64,000 bases of DNA from Reticulitermes speratus (taxonomy: Eukaryota; Arthropoda; Insecta; Blattodea; Rhinotermitidae). The stretch lies in NCBI GenBank assembly GCA_021186555.1, contig JAJKFL010000013.1, positions 36,298,743 through 36,362,742 of the forward strand, given 5' to 3'. Positions within the stretch are counted from its first letter, which is position 1. Each line of letters begins with the position of its first letter. Positions 23,138 through 33,649 of this stretch are shown piece by piece. The notes under the pieces are model-generated. The model saw nothing but the letters and a program-made list of their open reading frames with translations. It did no database searches and was not told where the DNA came from. The position numbers and the translations under genes were made by a program.

Positions 23138-23395
23138 GTAGTTGATATAGGAGTAGACTAGGGGTTGGATGGTCCGGTGGTCGAATCCCGCTAGCGTTAA
23201 GATACTTCCCTCTTCTTCAAAACTCTCAGATCGGCTTTGGGCTCCACCCAACGTACCGAGGTTCTTTCCCGGGAGTAAAGCGGCCGGGGCATGAAGTTGA
23301 CCACCCACCTCCATCTAGTGCTGAAGTTAAGAATGAGTGGAGCTATACCTCTCTTCTCCCGATATACAATCATGGCGCAGACAGGAAGATCTTTA
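23138..23395 (+). repeat. tRNA-derived SINE, family C
   Basis: It starts directly after the family B copy. The head has the B box GGTCGAATCCC. The body has gggctccacccaacgtaccg, tttcccgggagtaaagcggc and ttgaccacccacctccatct, and then ttaagaatgagtggagctat. It is one of the best-preserved family C copies here. Confidence 0.8.
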
Positions 23396-23684
23396 CCTTT
23401 AACATTATATCAAAACCCAGCATCACTTATGACAATTCGCTGCTTCTGTTCAGTTTAGGGCCTAGTGATTACTACACGTGCATGTGCTACCAGGTTGAAC
23501 ACTACAAGCACTGTATTTTTCCCACGCAATGTATTTAGCTCCATGTAATTCTCCGGAAAAACGGTGATTATTTCTTTCGCAGTATTAAAGATTGATCTTT
23601 CTAATGGAAAAACACTGTGTTCTCCGTGAGGTACGAATTTAACCTTTAAACATCATGTAGATTAATTTTAGGCTTCTAGCTGTT

Positions 23685-23835
23685 AATCTCCATCCTGTCA
23701 TCGCGGAGACTCGGATTCGATCACGGGTCAGTCAATGTGAAAATTGTGGTGGATAAAGTGGCACTGAGGTTATTCTCCAAGTAATTCTGCTTCCCTCTAT
23801 CAGCACCATTCCACCATTGCACCATACTCGTCTCG
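23685..23835 (+). repeat. Probable tRNA-derived SINE fragment
   Basis: A B-box-like phrase (gattcgatcacgggtca) is preceded by cgcggagactcg and followed by about 110 bases (gtggcactgaggttattctc). It does not match families A to E in this window, so classification is tentative. Confidence 0.35.
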
Positions 23836-23853
23836 TTCTTATTACTACTCTTA

Positions 23854-24397
23854 AGCCGGGATTAGACGGCGCGATGCTCGTCGAGTGACGTGACGTGACT
23901 TGCTCGGCTAACAGATCGGAACAGAAAAGACAATCTGGCTACACGACGCGGCGCAGCTCGGCAAATGGGGGACCAGCGGCCTTGCTCGGGTAGTTTCGGC
24001 TCGGCTTGTGGAATAAGTCGTGTTGTTCTATGAACTTAAAAATGTCCTCGTTTGACCACTCCATTCTAGCCAATACCAAATGAGGGACAGAAAATTTCAC
24101 TCTTCGCGCACCCCGACAGCAGAAAACAAAGACCAGACCTAAGTGTATAGAGACTTGGACGAGACTGGCTTGGCGCGTAGACTGCAAGCCCCGTGTAGCC
24201 GCAACAGCTGCCTGCGCCGAGTCTCTTTGAGGATCGTGAAAAAAACCGCTTCTGCGGCGATCCAACGAGCCTCGCTCGCCCAATCACAAGCCGAGCCGCG
24301 CCAGGCCGGATACACGGCGCGTTTGAATACTATTCTTTGTCAATGACGTCAGTTATGACGTAAAACGAGCCGAGCCACACGCCGTCTAATCCCGGCT
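23854..24397. mobile_element. GC-rich TIR element with a possible MADF fragment
   Basis: Both ends carry the same 18-base inverted repeat (AGCCGGGATTAGACGGCG). The interior is much more GC- and CpG-rich than anything nearby. On the minus strand, near 23941-24063, a short frame begins MEWSNEDIFKFIEQHDLF. This resembles the start of MADF-type DNA-binding domains, which accompany PIF/Harbinger transposons. No TTA duplication typical of Harbinger is visible, so the superfamily is open. Non-autonomous. Confidence 0.65.
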
Positions 24398-24724
24398 GTA
24401 CTAGAAGAACAAGCGGGCGAAACCTGGGAACCCGCAAAGAAAGCTGTGCTCTTCGAAGCACTGGTGACAAAGGTACTTTCATATCGCATAGTCTCAATGT
24501 TTAATGCGGGGCATACTTCCCCACAGAAGTTTGCAAAACTCAAACCATATTAGTGCCATACTTTTAAGCTTCTTATTTGGTCACATTTGTTGAATTTAAC
24601 ATAACTCTTTACACTGATTTCGGCTTATTATATATTTTTATAATATTTTTTGTGAAGTTGGGACCCCAACCATATACATGTATGGTGTGAAATAGTATTA
24701 TGCAAATTGCATAATAATTTATTT

Positions 24725-24785
24725 TGTGTTTTATTTGCCTGACGTTGGCTTCATGTTAAGCCGAAACATTGCACAAAACTAACCA
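24725..24785 (+). repeat. Degenerate hammerhead-like motif
   Basis: The sequence tgcctgacgttggcttcatg followed by ttaagccgaaacattgcac lines up with the motif at 15909: CTGA, a GGCTT/AAGCC stem, GAAAC. The core A9 position is T and the cleavage triplet is changed, so it should be inactive. An AT-rich inverted repeat (tattatgcaaattgcataata) lies just upstream at 24697. Confidence 0.45.
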
Positions 24786-24848
24786 ATATACAAACAGATT
24801 TTTGATTGGCGGTTAGTAACCATCTACGTATCTTCATCACAACGGGAC

Positions 24849-24849
<1 letters not shown>

Positions 24850-24879
<30 letters not shown>

Positions 24880-24882
24880 TAC
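24850..24882 (+). repeat. (ATT)n microsatellite
   Basis: About ten ATT units precede a segment reading ttttcacccggtggcagtag that leads into the minisatellite at 25015. Confidence 0.9.
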
Positions 24883-25014
24883 TGCAATTGGGTTTTCACC
24901 CGGTGGCAGTAGTCCTTACACTAGTACACAAAATACAAATGGACATATAATATACATAAAAATAACAATACAAAACAAACTATACACAATTACAAAACAA
25001 AATACATACAGTAA

Positions 25015-25580
25015 ATACAAGTACAAACATTAGAACACCGTACACATATTACAAAAACATCCACACCTTACAAAAGCATCCACTCCTTACAAAAGCATCA
25101 CACCTTACAAATACATCCACACCTTACAAAAACACCCATACACATACAAAACAAAATACATACAGTAAATACAATTACACATATTAGAACACCGTACACA
25201 CCTTACAAAACACCCATACACATACAAAACAAAATACATACATTAAATACAAGTACACCTATTAGAACACCGTACACACATTACAAAAACATCCACACCT
25301 TACAAAGCATCCACACCTTACAAAAACACCCATACACATACAAAGCAAAATACATACAGTAAATACAAGTACACATATTAGAACACCGTACACGCCTTAC
25401 AAAAACACCCATACACATACAAAACAAAATATATACAGTAAATACAAGTACACATATTAGAACACCGTACACGCCTTACAAAAACACCCATACACATACA
25501 AAACAAAATATATACAGTAAATACAAGTACACATATTAGAACACCGTACACACCTTACAAAAACATCCACATCCACTTCC
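25015..25580 (+). repeat. Minisatellite, unit about 80 bases with length variants
   Basis: The phrase attagaacaccgtacac recurs near 25029, 25175, 25262, 25378, 25458 and 25538. Spacings are about 146, 87, 116, 80 and 80 bases. Each unit also holds ccatacacatacaaaacaaa and catacagtaaatacaagtac. The last two or three units are nearly identical, which implies recent homogenisation, while the 5' units are irregular. Confidence 0.9.
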
Positions 25581-25599
25581 CATACAAAAAACAAAACTC

Positions 25600-26425
25600 G
25601 CTATCCAGTTCAACTTAACAGATATTTATCGTGAACACCCAGGCTAGTGAGAATTGCTTAAGCCCTGGATGACATCCATGCTCTAAACAGGCATACCAAT
25701 TCGTCCGCTTTCTTTTTTGTCCCCCTTATGTACCTCAATTGTTATAATTTCAAGTTCATCGCATGAGCGTTACATATTGCTGCAAGCCGCTTAAAATACA
25801 CGGACCATATTTTGCACACCCCTGTCTGACAGACAATTAAAGCCCTGTCATTTTGCAAAGTATTCCATACAGAACATTTCGTGAAACGTTGTGGGCTGGA
25901 ATATTGATACTTGGGTCTACTGTGTCCTGTCTATCTACATGCAATTCACACCCGTTTTAGCTCTATGCTTTGGAGCATCCATCAGACGAATTAATGGACA
26001 GCTATCTGCATTTGACCACGAGTCTGATCAGTTAGGGTTTGTAAACTGTATGTACACATGCATGCCATGATGACCAGCGTTACGTTATGGATGTTCTCAG
26101 CAGTTATTTGTCCTAATAAAAAAAAAACAATTCAAAATGTATACCATTCTGAAGGTTTCTGTATTTACGAAGACACTTTGTAGTCTGGTAGCTGTTTAAA
26201 AATGTTACGTAGGTACAGATTATCTCCATCTTAGAACTACCGCGAGATTATTTATTGTCGCATACTAGAGCAGAAGTTCCATAACGTCGTACGAAATAGT
26301 ATAAAACAGAAATATAAATGTAATGTCACAATATGTCCTCCACAGAAGTTGCTAACCACGTATCCCAGGACGGAGTCTCATATCCCAGAAGATAACAAGA
26401 CAGGCAATGTAAGTACAACGTAATA
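25600..26425. other. Gene-free stretch
   Basis: No gene or recognised repeat. Confidence 0.35.
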
Positions 26426-26429
26426 CTGA

Positions 26430-26947
26430 GGCGCGTTCGCGTAACCACCGTTGCCGTGTAAAAGCAATAAGTATTCCATATTATGAGTGTGTTCTGTAGC
26501 CTTAGTTATCCGGCATGCAAAGCGCATGCACCGTATTATATTGTTATCTGTGACCTGTCGGGCTGTACCATATTTGTTTCCACATATTTCATAAACGGTA
26601 CTATCTTTGGAAAAAATAAAGGTATTGAATATAAAATGTGTGTTTTGATTTTCTCTACAACATTTTTCTTGAACGTTTCTCATTGTAAGAAGTGAGCGAG
26701 ATTTCATAAATGTACTTAGTTCTTCATTGAAAGTACCCGTTATTCTTGTCAGATTTGCATGAAATTTGAAATTTCTCGTCAGATTTTCTAAAAATAAATA
26801 TAAAATTTCATGGAACTCCATCCAGTGAGAGCCGAGTTGTTCAATGCGGACGGACAGAGTGACGAACGGACGGACGGCCAGAGAGACGGACAGACAGACA
26901 GATATGACAAAGGTAATAGTCGCTTTTCGAAATTTTGCGAACGCTCC
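26430..26947 (-). mobile_element. GGCGCGTTCGC-TIR family, full-length copy
   Basis: Ends: ggcgcgttcgc (26430-26440) and its inverted partner gcgaacgctcc (26937-26947). On the minus strand the order is: short TIR, a tract rich in ctgtctgtctgtccgtc, aacaactcggctctcactgg, aacgggtactttcaatgaag, tcaaaacacacattttata, and tgcgctttgcatgccggata. The order is identical to 35359-35841. No transposase is encoded, so it looks like a non-autonomous DNA element of about 0.5 kb. Confidence 0.75.
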
Positions 26948-27226
26948 TAAAAACGAAAAATCTTTAATGGTCTGCACTAGATAAGAAATATATAGGTTAT
27001 GTGGTCATGGATGTCTTCTGTAACTAGGCGGTTACATTTCTTCACGCCATATTTAATTGTTACACCGCCATGAGTGCCTTCTGTAATTAGAGACTGGCAT
27101 TTCCACCACACCAATTTTAAAGGTCATACCACCACAACTCTCTTCTGTAATCAGACACCAGATGTGATCACTATACCGCCATGTCTCTGTCGTCAGTATT
27201 ACTTAAATCTCGAAGTCTTGTTTCAG

Positions 27227-27523
27227 GATAGTTCATGTCGCTCGCGGAATTCCCTGCTGTCTGTCTGTGTGAAACGCAAAGTACCAAGCGACGAAAATCT
27301 CCACGAACTATGCCGCCGCCCTGCTGCAGTGTACGCGCCGCTTCCTCGCTGGCCGCGGTACCCGCCTCCAGCACCGCCGCCTCCTGATATCTGCCACTAC
27401 GACGATGACCTGGAATGGTCGTACTTCCGTCGCCGTCCCAGGATTCTCTGCAATGCTGCAGCTGCCACCACGGACCCCAAAAGGTTCACGTGGTTGTCGG
27501 AGGATGAGGAAGCGACTAGAATG
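27227..27523 (+). CDS. Unidentified large gene, exon 1 of 12 seen
   Basis: A 99-codon phase 0 to phase 0 exon between an acceptor (ttgtttcag, ending 27226) and a donor (gtgagt, from 27524). It begins DSSCRSRNSLLSVCVKRKVP. A Pro-rich stretch follows (WPRYPPPAPPPPDICHYDDD), then LEWSYFRRRPRIL and DPKRFTWLSEDEEATRM. The frame stays open upstream into the intron, but codon quality drops before the acceptor. Earlier exons must lie outside the window or be missed, since no start codon context is evident. I do not recognise the family; a structural or signalling role is only inference from its disordered, charged character. Confidence 0.75.
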
Positions 27524-27584
27524 GTGAGTGGTGCCTCCATAACTCGAGGCAATGTGTGAGAATGTTTGGGTCTAAACGAGATGA

Positions 27585-27880
27585 AGTAGCAGGAGGCTGG
27601 AGGTAATTGCACATTGAGGAGCTTCATGCTTCTTACTCTTCAAAAACTATAATTACGATTAAGATACTGAAAACAAGGGGGACAAGATTTGCATGGTATA
27701 TAACATGCACTGAGAAAAGATAAAGGCGCATGGAGATTTGTTGGGGAAACATGAAGGGAAGAGCTGTTTTCGAAGACAAAGGCGTATGTGACACAATAAT
27801 ATTAAAAGTGATCTTCAGAAAGTAGTGCGACGGGCTGTTGTCTGGATTTATTACTTAAATACATGGAATAGTGTTGTGCG
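27585..27880 (+). repeat. Non-LTR retrotransposon 3' end, decayed
   Basis: Conceptual reading gives EELHASYSSK and then segments parallel to the copies at 38240 (plus) and 52080 (minus), broken by stops and frame changes. The element lies just inside intron 1. Only the far carboxy end of the endonuclease-reverse transcriptase protein is represented. Confidence 0.55.
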
Positions 27881-27889
27881 TTTCTGAAT

Positions 27890-28875
27890 TTCATACTGAA
27901 CTATAAGATTTGAGGTTCTCACGGCAGTATTAAAATTAGAATATTCTGGAAAGTGATTCCTTGTTGTTTGGCACATAAACACCTGTCTACCAAACTTCAC
28001 GGCATCATATCACAGGAGACTGTACTGCTATAGGTGACAAACGGTCTGTCTCCACATACGGCAGAGATTTCTTGAGTACGTGAGAGCCCACTGGCTTCTA
28101 ATGGACTCTGCTCCACTCAGTTGGCACGTCTGAGTTCTTGATGCTATCATATAACCAAGTTCGTCGCTAATAAAAAGAGGAAATAGTATCGTCAATACAA
28201 GAATCATTTTATTATAAATTATTTATTTATTTGCATAATCGCAGCTAGTTTTTGCCGTAGGCCATCTTTAGGCAAAACCGTAATTTAAAAATGTCAAATG
28301 CTGTATGAGCCTGAGGAAGACCTTTCCCTTTACATTTGTGTATACAATATATTTAGTTGGAATTAGTATATTTATACTTAATCTAGGAAGGTCTTTATAA
28401 AACAGCAATGTATAAAAGTATTAAGTAAAAGTTACGAGAATGACAAAATCTCAAGGTTTATCAAGTAATTTTTGGTTAGTTTTCAATACGCGAAGCCAAT
28501 ATTATGTATAGATATATTTAGTTGGACGTTTCTGTATTTATTTTCATTTCACGGTTCCTATGGTATTCTCTTCTTCGTTTAGTGTTCTCAGTCGTTATAA
28601 ATTGGAGAGAGCATGACATAGTGTTGTGGTTTTTTGTATTAGGCCAGCACTCGTCTTGTGGACCCAGCTAAGGTCGTTGTCGCTACGAACTTCCCTTTCT
28701 TTCCAGTTCTCACTTATTTCACACAACAAAGAGATCGTGCCAAAATTCAGGCAGTTGGTTGCCGGCTTTTCACAGCGGAGACCCCCAGTCTAGTCCCATG
28801 GCCCTCCATGTGCGATGTGGTGTACAAAATGGCAGTAGGACAGGATTTTACCCGAGGAGCGTGTTGTCCACTGCC
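27890..28875. other. Intron 1, unclassified part
   Basis: Intronic sequence between the LINE fragment and the hAT MITE. At 28230-28275 the minus strand vaguely resembles the hammerhead layout (agatggcctacggc), too weak to call. No exon is supported here. Confidence 0.35.
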
Positions 28876-28887
28876 AGTCCTCTAAAG

Positions 28888-29352
28888 CACTGGTATTCAA
28901 CCTGGGGTACGTGTACACCCGGGGGTACGCGAAGACATCTTAGGGGGTACGTAAAATAAAAAAAAATAAATATATTATTTCTTGATAAACACTGAATAAT
29001 CAGGGCCAGATTTAGGGTTAGCCACAAGAGACCCGGACATAAGGACATGCGATTTGGGAGAGCCATTTTTTTTCTCTCTCTCTCTCCTTTATGCGAGTCT
29101 TATCTGGGGGGCTAGTTTTATTTTATTCCACATAGTGCTTATAATATATTTGTTATTTAATAGCTTGACCCTCCTTTTTCTCATTTGAAACTTATTATTT
29201 AATACATTATTTTTATGTAACTTATTTAACTTATTTTAGATGTAGGTTATAGACTATGTATAACTTGAATTATGCACCAACAACTTTGAGGTAAAAAGTT
29301 GAAGAGAAATTATATCTGGGGGTACGCGAACAAAAAAGGTTGAATACCACTG
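28888..29352 (+). mobile_element. hAT-type MITE, copy 1
   Basis: The terminal repeats are CACTGGTATTCAACC at the left and GGTTGAATACCACTG at the right. They are flanked by a perfect 8-base target duplication, CTCTAAAG (28880-28887 and 29353-29360). An 8-base duplication with CA..TG ends is the signature of hAT elements. The 465-base interior encodes nothing and is AT-rich with gggggtacgcga phrases near each end. A second copy lies inverted at 32968-33426. Confidence 0.93.
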
Positions 29353-29364
29353 CTCTAAAGCTCC

Positions 29365-30275
29365 ATCAACAGCTGGTATAGCAGGCTACGTCACAGTACA
29401 ACTCAGTCACACTCTCCTACTACAAGTCTGCAGTTGAGATTGTGGTTCTCACAGCGATGACTGTGAAAAACATGCACCTTGGCCTTTGTTTTACGCCCAA
29501 GTTGTATTCCTGAAAAAGTGAACGTAAATCAAAAATAATATCCGTATCAGAAATATGGGGCTAGTGTAGCAGAAAGCAGCCAGCCAGAAGACGTTAAACC
29601 GAAAATGACAGGGTGTACATTAGTAAGTGGTGTAAATTGATAAAGGGCGTTAAAGCAAGGGTTACTACTGTCTTCTGAGCTGTGACGTCATGTAATGTTT
29701 CCATCAGTTAGGAAGTCAGTCTGTCTGTCGGTTCGCCAATCGTTAATTCGTATTTATTTCGAACTGAAGAGGAACCACTCCTACCCATGAACCCCGATCG
29801 GGAATGCTGGCTTTCTGCGTATCACCTTTGTTCGTGGACTGACATGCTATTGATTCTGTTGCATTGCTTCACAGCACTCTGGTACTTGTAATTAAGCCCT
29901 TATAAATAATGAATTTGTTTAGTTTAATTAGTACATGTCAATCGACTGCATCGGCCCACGGACCGGAGGGATCCTCGTGTGCTCATTGCCTTTCAAAGTC
30001 ACGAGTCAGGCGAGCCGAAGCGACCCAACTTCATGCGCAGAATAGACTGCGCACTAAAGACATGCAGAACGTCACGTCCGCCAAGGGCGTTTTCAACACC
30101 ATGGTCGCAGCACCTGTCATTTGTACAGATAGTTCATTAGTAAGCTAATTATTCGGCGAGGTTGTCAGTTATTTTCGTCAGGTTATCAGGTATTCTTCAG
30201 TCAACTAATCACTAATTAGCCAGGGAGTCAATTAAACATGCCTAGTACTTGTAACAAATGTAAATTTGTCACTGT
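29365..30275. other. Intron 1, unclassified part
   Basis: No exon or classified repeat. The 79-codon frame at 29909-30148 has no acceptor-donor pair in phase with exons 1 and 2. Confidence 0.35.
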
Positions 30276-30278
30276 CCA

Positions 30279-30476
30279 CACGGCGAGGGCATAAGGGGAG
30301 TGGAGGAAAAACTCCACTTAATCTTAACCTCGCATTAAATGGAGGTGAGTGGTCAGCTTCACGCCTCGACCGCTGTACTCCCGGGGAAAGAAACCCCAGT
30401 TCCTATTGAATACGAGGCAGTGGCAGTTGGGGAGCAGAGCCGGTCTGGATGTTTTAGAGATGTACCACCAGGTTTA
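30279..30476 (-). repeat. SINE family C, 3' part, split by a SINE D
   Basis: On the minus strand this carries tttccccgggagtacagcgg and agctgaccactcacctccat, as in other family C copies. It is followed on its head side by the SINE D insertion. The 13-base duplication accaccaggttta (30464-30476 and 30799-30811) belongs to the SINE D event. Confidence 0.65.
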
Positions 30477-30798
30477 TGACTCGCCACGGCCTGGCGCAAT
30501 TGGTTGAGGCACTGTGCTACAAGCCGGAAAGTCGCGGGTTCGATTCCCGATAGTGTCATTGGAATTTTTCATTGATATAATCCTTCCGGTCGCATTATGG
30601 CCCTGGGGTCGACTCAGCCTCTAACAGAAATGAGTACCAGGAATATTTCCTGGGAGGGGGGGGGTAAAGGCGGCCAGTGCGCAAGTCTGACAACCTTCCC
30701 ACCTTCATGTGCCGATTGTCTTGAAATCTGGGAGCCTGAACCTCCTGGAACTCTCAGGGGCTGTCTAGGCCTGTGCAGGGATTGCTTTACCTTTTTTT
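30477..30798 (+). repeat. tRNA-derived SINE, family D, with target duplication
   Basis: Head: cctggcgcaattggttgagg, then cactgtgctacaag and the B box GGTTCGATTCCC. Body: attggaatttttcattgata. The 3' end is cagggattgctttaccttt with a T-rich tail. It is flanked by a perfect 13-base duplication (ACCACCAGGTTTA). It contains a G run near 30655-30664. The second family D copy is at 34575. Confidence 0.9.
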
Positions 30799-30814
30799 AC
30801 CACCAGGTTTAACA

Positions 30815-31430
30815 TCCATAACTCTCAGCTGTCACAGTATTTGTTTGTGTGTGTTGCTCATGATTAGCGCAATCGGAAGCAAATTGTTATCATACAATAT
30901 TAACCTGACGCTCTTTGTGATGGGGATGTAGAGTTTGCTTTGCGTTATCAACTGAGTTGTTAAATATTATGTACATGAATTGCATGTTTTATAGGGGTAT
31001 TTATTTAGACAGTAATGTACTGAAGCAATTAGCAGGTATAACGCTGCTATTCGAATGTTTGAAACCTGCCAGAAGGAATCACTGTCACTTTTATGGTGGG
31101 TCTCGCTTTCCTATTGATAATGACTGATCATCGCGCACGCTCTCATGTCAGAAACCTCAGACATGCTCCATTCATATTTACTGAGTCCACAAACTGCCTA
31201 CCCATTACGTATTGATTGATATTTGGCAATCTTCATGTAGCTATATCTGACAGCTGAAGTACTCTTCATTCATTTGACAGGCTGTTAGCAATCCTGTGGT
31301 TTCAAGGGACTCATTTAACGTCCGTTCTAACATTAGCTGCCTAAAGTGTTATTCATTTGTTTGTCTTTACTTAAAAACTTTTTAGTGATTTAAATTATAT
31401 AGCGTAGAATAATAGGATGATTAGTGAATA
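30815..31430. other. Intron 1, unclassified part
   Basis: No exon or recognised repeat. Confidence 0.35.
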
Positions 31431-31434
31431 ATTG

Positions 31435-31620
31435 AGTGGACAGAGTGGGGAAAGAATTGGTCGTTGTCTGATTTGAGGTAATGTTCCGGCACATTCCTGG
31501 AAGACCTGAGAAAAACCACCGACATCTTTCATGGCAGTCGGTCTCCGGAGAGGTATTTGAAACTGGGACCTCAAAAAGTAAGAAGCAATTGATAATCACT
31601 TAAACCGAGCCATTAGACCT
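31435..31620 (-). repeat. tRNA-like SINE, family E
   Basis: This matches 62345-62560 in phrases such as ctgatttgaggta, gagaaaaaccac and the region ending in a head with cactta..ccgagcca. On the minus strand the 62 kb copy shows a better A-box-like head (GGCCGAGTGGTAGCACTGC). Family assignment rests on the pair matching. Confidence 0.55.
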
Positions 31621-31882
31621 AAGAGCTGTCGTCATTTTCATCATCATCATCATCACGTTCTGGTTAAAAGAAATAAAAACCTTTCCTTCCATCTTTCTGT
31701 CATACGCCAGCCACTGTTCATCGCCTCACATTAGTAGACTGGATTTTCAGGCATTATTCCCAACTTTTCTATTCATCTGTGATTGTTTTTATTTCTGTAC
31801 TAGTATGAAGCCCTTTGAGACTTCATAAAACAATTTGGCATTTCCCCTCAGTAGCTATGATTTCCACAGATAACCATTCCAG

Positions 31883-32215
31883 TGACTCACTCTGACAAGA
31901 ATAAAGGGTTCTTTACATGAAGGCCTATATACATTTATGATATTATCTGGCCAAATATTCTTTAGAATTAAGAAATATTTCGGACAAAATGTGTAGACAA
32001 AATCAAAACACACACTTTATGTTCAGTGATTGTTTTCCGTAAATCGTGCCTTTTGAGATAATGTGGAAAAATATGGTAGAGGCAGACAGGCCACAGATGA
32101 CAATATAATAGGGAGCATGCGCTTTGCATGCTGGATGACTAAGGCTACAGACACACACGTAGAATATGTAATACTTATTGCTTTTCCACGACAATAGTGG
32201 TTAGGCGAACGCGCC
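31883..32215 (+). repeat. GGCGCGTTCGC-TIR family, 5'-truncated copy
   Basis: It matches from tctgacaagaataaagggtt through gcatgcgctttgcatgctgg to the 3' terminal repeat gcgaacgcgcc. The 5' third is missing, as in the copy at 13926. Confidence 0.7.
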
Positions 32216-32287
32216 TCAATGTTACGTTTATACGTACCTTGACTGCCTGTCTTGTTACGTTTTCGTGTCGGTGTAAATGACGATTCC

Positions 32288-32480
32288 GTTCTTCTGGGAG
32301 TAAAACCGGGTCGCTGGATAATCGGTTCACGACCTTTCGAAACAAAGTAGTGGACTCGTCTTTAAGGGTCGAAATGTACTAAGAAGGATTTTCTTGAGCT
32401 GAAGGCACTGCATTTTCTCGAAAGGTCGGTAACAGATTACCCGTTGACACGTTGTCATATCCCAGAAGAACGGAGTCTAT
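32288..32480. repeat. Inverted-pair repeat, diverged copy
   Basis: Left half: ttccgttcttctgggagtaa, gttcacgacctttcgaaaca and then gtctttaagggtcg. Right half: ttgagctgaaggcactgc, tctcgaaaggtcggtaacag, then cccagaagaacggagtc. The outer sequences are inverted to each other and match the copies at 9715 and 20640. Confidence 0.6.
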
Positions 32481-32929
32481 AGCTCGCTTTATTGGTGTGT
32501 ATGTGTATGTGTGTGATAGGAATCGATTCCGTACTTCCAAAATGAGAGCCGTATTGTATTGCATTGTAACAGCGTCCATCGTACCCTCCACCTCGTGTCT
32601 CATCACACGACACTATTGATTTCGCCAAACAAATATATTTCTACCTAGGTATTAACAGACAGCTTAATTATTTATTTTTGGATTGCACTTTGATGCACAC
32701 TGTGTGACAGGCCACAAGTGCGTTTGGTTCGCTCGCCGAGCACGCGGCCTCACATCTAAAACTGAAATTACTGGGCAGTAAAAGTACACAATGGTTATGA
32801 AAAGTGATCATGTGTAATGAATCCTGCGGTATACAACCTGTTAGCTCAGTTTCGTTAAAGTGTTTTATATCAAAACCATCTTTCTCAAACCTACTTAAGA
32901 CTCTGCGAACTTAAAGATGGGTGCTGAGG

Positions 32930-32967
32930 TAGTGACGGCAGTATAGTGACTATGGTACAGGCTAGGC
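32930..32967 (+). repeat. SINE family C head, interrupted
   Basis: The tRNA-like head (cagtatagtgactatggtac) ends at the 8-base target GGCTAGGC. It continues after the hAT MITE at 33427 (gactaggcgatagggaaatc). Confidence 0.6.
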
Positions 32968-33426
32968 CAGTGGTGTTCAAACTTTTTTGTTCGCGTACCC
33001 CCAGATATAATTTCTCTTCAAATTTGTACCCCCAAAGTTGTTGGTGCATAAATTCAAGTTATACATAGACTATAATCTACATCTAAAATAAGTTAAATAA
33101 ATTACATCCAAAATAATGTATTAAATAATAAGTTGTAAATGAGAAAAAGGAGAGCCAATCTATTAAATAACAAATATATTATATGCACTGCGTGGAATAA
33201 AATTAAACTAGCCGCCCAGATAAGAATCGCATAAAGGAGAGAGAGAGAAAAAAATGGCGCTAGCAAATCGCATGTCCTTATATCCGGGTATCTTGTGGCT
33301 AACCTTAAATCTGGCCCTGATTATTCAGTGTTTATCATGAAATAATATATTTCTTTAATTTCACGTACCCCCTAAGATGTCTTCGCCTACCCCGGGGGTA
33401 TGCGTACCCCAGGTTGAATACCACTG
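32968..33426 (-). mobile_element. hAT-type MITE, copy 2 (inverted)
   Basis: Ends: CAGTGGTGTTCAAAC and GGTTGAATACCACTG. Target duplication: GGCTAGGC/GACTAGGC, seven of eight identical. It is an inverted, colinear copy of 28888-29352 at 459 bases. It sits inside the head of a family C SINE, which gives the relative order of insertion. Confidence 0.92.
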
Positions 33427-33640
33427 GACTAGGCGATAGGGAAATCTGGGTTCGTTTTCCGGCAGTAGCAGATTTTTCTCTTTTTAACAGCGCCAAACAG
33501 GCTGTCGTATCCACCCAACGGGTATCAGGAATTTTGGTAATGTTTCCGAGGCATTAATTTGACCTCTCACCTTCATCTAGTGCCGAGGTTAGGAATAAGC
33601 CATTAGTGGCGTTGAGCGTGATGAAGTACAGGGCCAACTT
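33427..33640 (+). repeat. SINE family C body, continued after the hAT MITE
   Basis: B-box-like gggttcgttttccgg, then the body phrases tgtcgtatccacccaacggg and tttgacctctcaccttcatc with gtgccgaggttaggaataag. Together with 32930-32967 it forms one split SINE. Confidence 0.7.
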
Positions 33641-33649
33641 TGCTTTCCC

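Noticed and set aside
25015-25580. CRISPR-like array
   Set aside because: Units are adjacent tandem repeats without unique spacers of constant size, in a eukaryotic context.
27074-27226. Upstream extension of exon 1 as coding
   Set aside because: The frame is open but crosses a good acceptor (ttgtttcag), and residues before it lack the coding character seen after it.
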